This document shows positions 18,760 through 21,712 of a stretch of 21,712 bases of DNA, in pieces; the stretch's first letter is position 1, and every line of letters begins with the position of its first letter. Under the pieces are notes generated by a model. The model was not told where the DNA came from. It saw nothing but the letters and a program-made list of their open reading frames with translations, and made no database searches. Origin of the DNA: Larix sibirica (lineage: Eukaryota > Streptophyta > Pinopsida > Pinales > Pinaceae). The stretch is taken from assembly GCA_004151065.3 (NCBI GenBank), contig NWUY0300013389.1, forward strand, positions 28,579 to 50,290. The letters run 5' to 3'. The translations under genes and the position numbers were made by a program.

Positions 18760-19060
18760 AGAAGAGAAGAAAAGACGGTTTTCTGTACTGCTCTGCGAAG
18801 AAAACTGAAGAGGATTTTCTGCTGAGAAGAGATTTAGGATCCAAAGTGAATAGGGTTTTCTGAGAGTTTTAGGGCCAAAATGGGCGTATTGTTGTTCTGC
18901 TCCAGAAATGATAAGAGGGTTTCCTGCCGAGGGTTTTCTGTTCTGCTCTGCAAATAAGGGTTTTCCGCTGAGGGACGGCTTTAGGGCCAAATAAATCTAC
19001 GGCACTGACATGGCATGACAAGTTGACGGAGGGTTTTAAGGCCAAAACGGGTGAATTTCT
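18760..19060 (-). repeat. Degenerate short repeats upstream of GeBP-like fragment
   Basis: Plus-strand motifs recur: GGTTTTCTG/GGTTTTCCG with GCTGAG at about 18777, 18852, 18930 and 18960, and TTTAGGGCCAAA (once TTTTAAGGCCAAA) at about 18868, 18981 and 19034. Spacing is irregular. The sequence precedes the ATG at 18737 and would be promoter or 5' leader if that gene had been active. No TATA box could be assigned with confidence. Confidence 0.5.
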
Positions 19061-19079
19061 GATTTGCTCAATAAAAGAA

Positions 19080-19490
19080 AAATGGGCTAAAGGTCATTTT
19101 TTTAATTAAATGTAAAAAGTCATTGTAGATTCATTTTTTTAATCAATTGTAAAAATTCATTATTAATAATGTGTATTTTGATTAATTTTTAATTTGTATC
19201 ATGTGTTAAAAAAAAAAGGTATTTTATAAGAATTAATCGAATATTGTTAAAAAAAAATAAGGAATCTAGTGTATTTAAGGTTTCTTTTTTTAAGGTTTTA
19301 GGTCAATTTAAAATCCTTTAAAACTCTATAGAACATGGTGGGACCATGATTGGGATGGAATTATGACAATATTCATGACATACTTTGATTTTGCATCAAA
19401 ATCAATTTTTACCAAAATGTGTTTTGGTATAAGCGATTGGATACATTATCAATGGTTGTTTCAAGCCAACCATGAACAATAATTCCTTAA
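19080..19490. other. AT-rich non-coding with 37-bp tandem repeat
   Basis: TCATTTTTTTAAT begins at 19094 and at 19131, each followed by a TGTAAAAA...TCATT stretch: two diverged 37-bp units. Otherwise AT-rich with stops in every frame. No gene seen. Confidence 0.6.
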
Positions 19491-19504
19491 GGCGTTGAGA
19501 GACA

Positions 19505-19900
19505 ATGTATTTTGATTGGGGCAGAAGGTGCAGGGGGCTCATCTTTGACCCCGAAGGAAATATAGTAAAGAACTATGCTTGTGGATTACGGATTGGTACA
19601 AATAATCAAGTGGGGCAATATGCCTTCTTCTCGGTCCTGAAGCAATCTCTTGCTTTAGGTATTCATTCTCTAATGGTGACTGGGGATTTGCTTCTCATTC
19701 TCTCTCAAACTAGGCACAGTCAAGAATTAGCAGATCAAATAGCTGGAAGACTTCAAAAACGTATCATTGGGCTTCTCCCTCAAATTCAGTCTCTTCAATT
19801 ATTCCATGTTTGAAGAGAGCACAACTCTCACGCTGATGGGGGGGAATGGAAAATGGGGGTCAAATCCAACTATGTTGGCTCCCCTAATGCTTGTTCCTAT
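19505..19900 (+). pseudogene. Retroelement RNase H domain, degenerate
   Basis: From 19505: Y-F-D-W-G, with G-A-E-G-A-G-G in a neighbouring frame, then LIFDPEGNIVKNYACGLRIG, TNNQVGQYAFFSVLKQSLAL and VTGDLLLILSQ. After a stop at 19810-19812 comes R-E-H-N-S-H-A-D. This follows the plant RNase H (RVT_3) layout: F-D-G plus glycine loop, G-x-I-F-x-P-x-G, T-N-N-x-A-E-Y, x-G-D-S, and R-x-x-N-x-x-A-D. The first Asp, the G-D Asp and the last Asp are visible, but the catalytic Glu of T-N-N-x-A-E-Y is Gly here. With frame breaks too, it is inactive. No reverse transcriptase is found upstream, so it is a fragment. LINE or LTR origin is not decided. Confidence 0.65.
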
Positions 19901-20029
19901 GCATTTAATTATGACAATGCATCACATTATTGAACAAATGCGATGGCAGGCAATTGCTATGAATTTGGTTATGCTTGCTGACATGTGGAGGTTGGAAGTA
20001 TCCTTGGTATTTGATGCTCCTTAAATTCC

Positions 20030-20800
20030 AACGATTCGCATAAGTAAATTTAATGATGGGTGGTTTGACGGTACTCTTGGTCAGGTTGCATTCATAAGCG
20101 GTGGTAAGGAAAGTTTGTTTGTTTATTCCTAGTTTTTTAGCAGCGAAGAGAGTTGGGTTTGTGAGGACAGGAACTCTGGAATGGTCGACTGGTTTCTTGT
20201 GGATTTTATTGCCACCTTCTATGCACCGGGAGTGTGGTTGTTGATTTTGAATAGTGCATATTTCAATCTTTGTTGGTTGGTAATCTTACCCGGTTATTGC
20301 TTTATTTCTCCCCTCTCGCTTGTTTGGAGAGTTTGGGACACGGGATCGAATTTCATTTTGGTTCTTGTTCCTAGGGAGTAGTATCTTTCTGTGGAAAATA
20401 TAGAGTTAATAGTGGAAGCAATTTGGCAGGATTCAGAGTTGTCTCACCCCCTTGGACATTGGTCTCTTTGCGTGAATGTCTCTGAGATCCTTGTGGTAAT
20501 TATTGTGCAGACTGCAGAGTACATTCTCAACTAGAGAGCAAGGTTGAATATAGAAGACTTTAGTTTGGTTCCTGTGTCAAGGGACTGGTATGTTGTAGAG
20601 CAAATTTCATAGATTCTAGTGGTAAGAATTGGGCAGGAAGTAGAACTGTTGGAAGATTGGGCTCTTCGTTGGGACTTCTCTGAGAACATTGTGGTTATTT
20701 ATGGCAGTCCGTAGAGCACCCTTTCAACAACATTTGGATAGCTCGAAGTACAGGTCTTTTGAGATTGAATTGGCTCTATAGAGAAAGTAATTTGGATCTA
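20030..20800 (+). other. Unrecognised stretch with diverged direct repeat
   Basis: No domain recognised. The open frame at 20181-20381 is hydrophobic and low-confidence. Two blocks resemble each other: 20427-20520 (GCAGGATTCAGAGTTGTCTC through GAGATCCTTGTGGTAATTAT) and 20631-20720 (GCAGGAAGTAGAACTGTTGG through GAGAACATTGTGGTTATTTA), about 200 bases apart. They may belong to a decayed retroelement continuing from the RNase H fragment. Confidence 0.4.
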
Positions 20801-20803
20801 TTC

Positions 20804-21310
20804 ATGGAAAAGCATATTGAGGAAATCTTTGGGAGAATTGAGGCTATTCAAGCAGGCATTCAAGGCCTTCAACAACAAATGTGATGGATGAAGGCTCAAA
20901 TGGAAGGCCTAATAGCAGTGGTTCATAGTATAATAGATCATGTGCCTATTCTAGATAGTTGTGTTGATAAAGTTGAACAGGCTTCTTATGAGCTCAATGC
21001 TAATCTGTCTTGTTTTGATACTCGCCTAGAATGAAGGTACAGTTAGTGCTTGCGACGCACAAGTAAATAAAATATCTTTAACTCTAGCTAACCATAAAGA
21101 CCTCATAGTTGGAAAGAATGCCAGAATGGATGACAGCTTTGGAAGTGAGATGGACAGTCCGTTCGCCAGCCTTCTCTCGTTGTTATCTCAAGTTCAAGCG
21201 AGGAAGATGAAGTGGAACCCGAAGAAGATGTCAATATATCTAGTGCCAATGTCAACTTAGGCGCAGAAGCAGAAGATCAGATTATGAAGAGTGATGATAA
21301 CTCAATTTAA
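20804..21310 (+). pseudogene. Unrecognised coiled-coil protein with acidic tail, broken
   Basis: From the ATG at 20804: MEKHIEEIFGRIEAIQAGIQ, a TGA at 20882-20884, then in the same frame MKAQMEGLIAVVHSIIDHVP on to FDTRLE and a stop at 21032. A second frame continues with VSACDAQVNKISLTLANHKD and FGSEMDSPFASLLSLLS. A third frame (21182-21310) gives SSSSEEDEVEPEEDV and ends at TAA. Regular hydrophobic spacing in the first half suggests a coiled coil. Continuity over three frames points to a once-continuous protein of about 165 residues with one stop and two frame changes. Family unknown; position downstream of the RNase H fragment suggests, but does not prove, a retroelement origin. Confidence 0.45.
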
Positions 21311-21712
21311 TTTCCAGTATGTATGCTTCATTTTTGTAAAAAAATACTAGGCCAGTTCATTAAAGTCTATGGTAGCACAATTATATTTAGTCTTTTTTAG
21401 ATAGTTTTCAGATTTTGGAGTACTGTAAAGGATATTATCAGTACTGTTGGAGGCACTGTTAGACATGCTTTGAACTACCATTTTGTATCTCTTGAAGCTA
21501 TTTTTTCTAGTTGTTTATAATACAAAAACAAGAGCCGCAAGTGGCAATGTCCGTGACAATTGCTATAAGAGATGAGAAGACAAGAAAATAGTGAGAAAGA
21601 GAAAGTTTCGGTTGACATTGTATGTTGATAGGTGCTCTAGAATAGCTTCCAATTATGGAAACATTGTTATCTTTTGAGGAGTTGTGGGCAGGTGAATGTG
21701 TGAAGATAAAGA
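21311..21712. other. Non-coding right flank
   Basis: No gene recognised. The T-rich stretch at about 21390-21520 could be a retroelement tail. The motif AAGTGGCAATGTC at about 21540 also occurs in the tandem repeat at 10293 and 14675 (AAGTGGCAATGTCAACC), probably a shared repeat fragment. Confidence 0.4.

Noticed and set aside
20181-20381. 66-codon hydrophobic open frame as a membrane protein
   Set aside because: No start context, no recognisable family, and it lies in a stretch that looks like decayed retroelement with a diverged direct repeat.
1-21712. CRISPR array, bacterial operon, phage or plasmid features
   Set aside because: No regularly spaced repeats with unique spacers and no dense long ORFs; GT..AG introns and plant protein motifs show eukaryotic nuclear DNA.

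Overview
The window looks like nuclear DNA of a land plant, and the old, diverged repeats and long introns would suit a large genome such as a conifer. It is AT-rich. The coding traces are short pieces joined by GT..AG introns, and the recognisable families are plant ones: NADPH-cytochrome P450 reductase, a plant eIF4E-binding (CBE1-like) protein, GeBP/Storekeeper-type factors, LINE ORF1, and a Copia primer-binding site. The species call is inference. I see no complete, intact gene.

Left part (1-8556): two diverged copies of one repeat of about 3.5 kb, in direct orientation (A about 150-3840, B about 5065-8556). Each carries the remains of a LINE ORF1/gag-like reading frame. Copy A has gained a tRNA-derived SINE with an 11-bp target duplication, and copy B still shows the empty site. 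Both copies have private short tandem repeats. An AT-rich spacer (4183-5064) separates them. At 8557-8568 there is a Copia-type primer-binding site on the minus strand.

Middle part (8638-16006): 8638-11237 and 13020-15619 match with no difference that I found (offset 4382). The second copy starts directly after the only N in the window (13019), just behind a 34-bp repeat. At its other end, identity drops abruptly to a clearly diverged paralogue. The shared block holds the 3' end of a minus-strand CBE1-like gene fragment. Copy 1 continues into three further exons (11322-12292). Copy 2 continues into one diverged, broken exon (15702-16006). The pattern fits an assembly mis-join between two paralogous loci better than a recent duplication.

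Right part (16031-18737, minus strand): a P450-reductase pseudogene with introns is joined directly upstream of the second CBE1-like fragment. GeBP-like fragments lie upstream of that, partly inverted, together with two strong foldback structures (18072-18228 and 18505-18595). Three unrelated gene fragments with introns, mostly on one strand, are what a gene-capturing transposon (Helitron or Pack-MULE) or repeated segmental shuffling would leave. This is the most interesting structure here.

Far right (19490-21712, plus strand): a broken RNase H domain of a retroelement lacking its catalytic Glu, a stretch with a diverged direct repeat, and a broken coiled-coil plus acidic-tail reading frame that I do not recognise.
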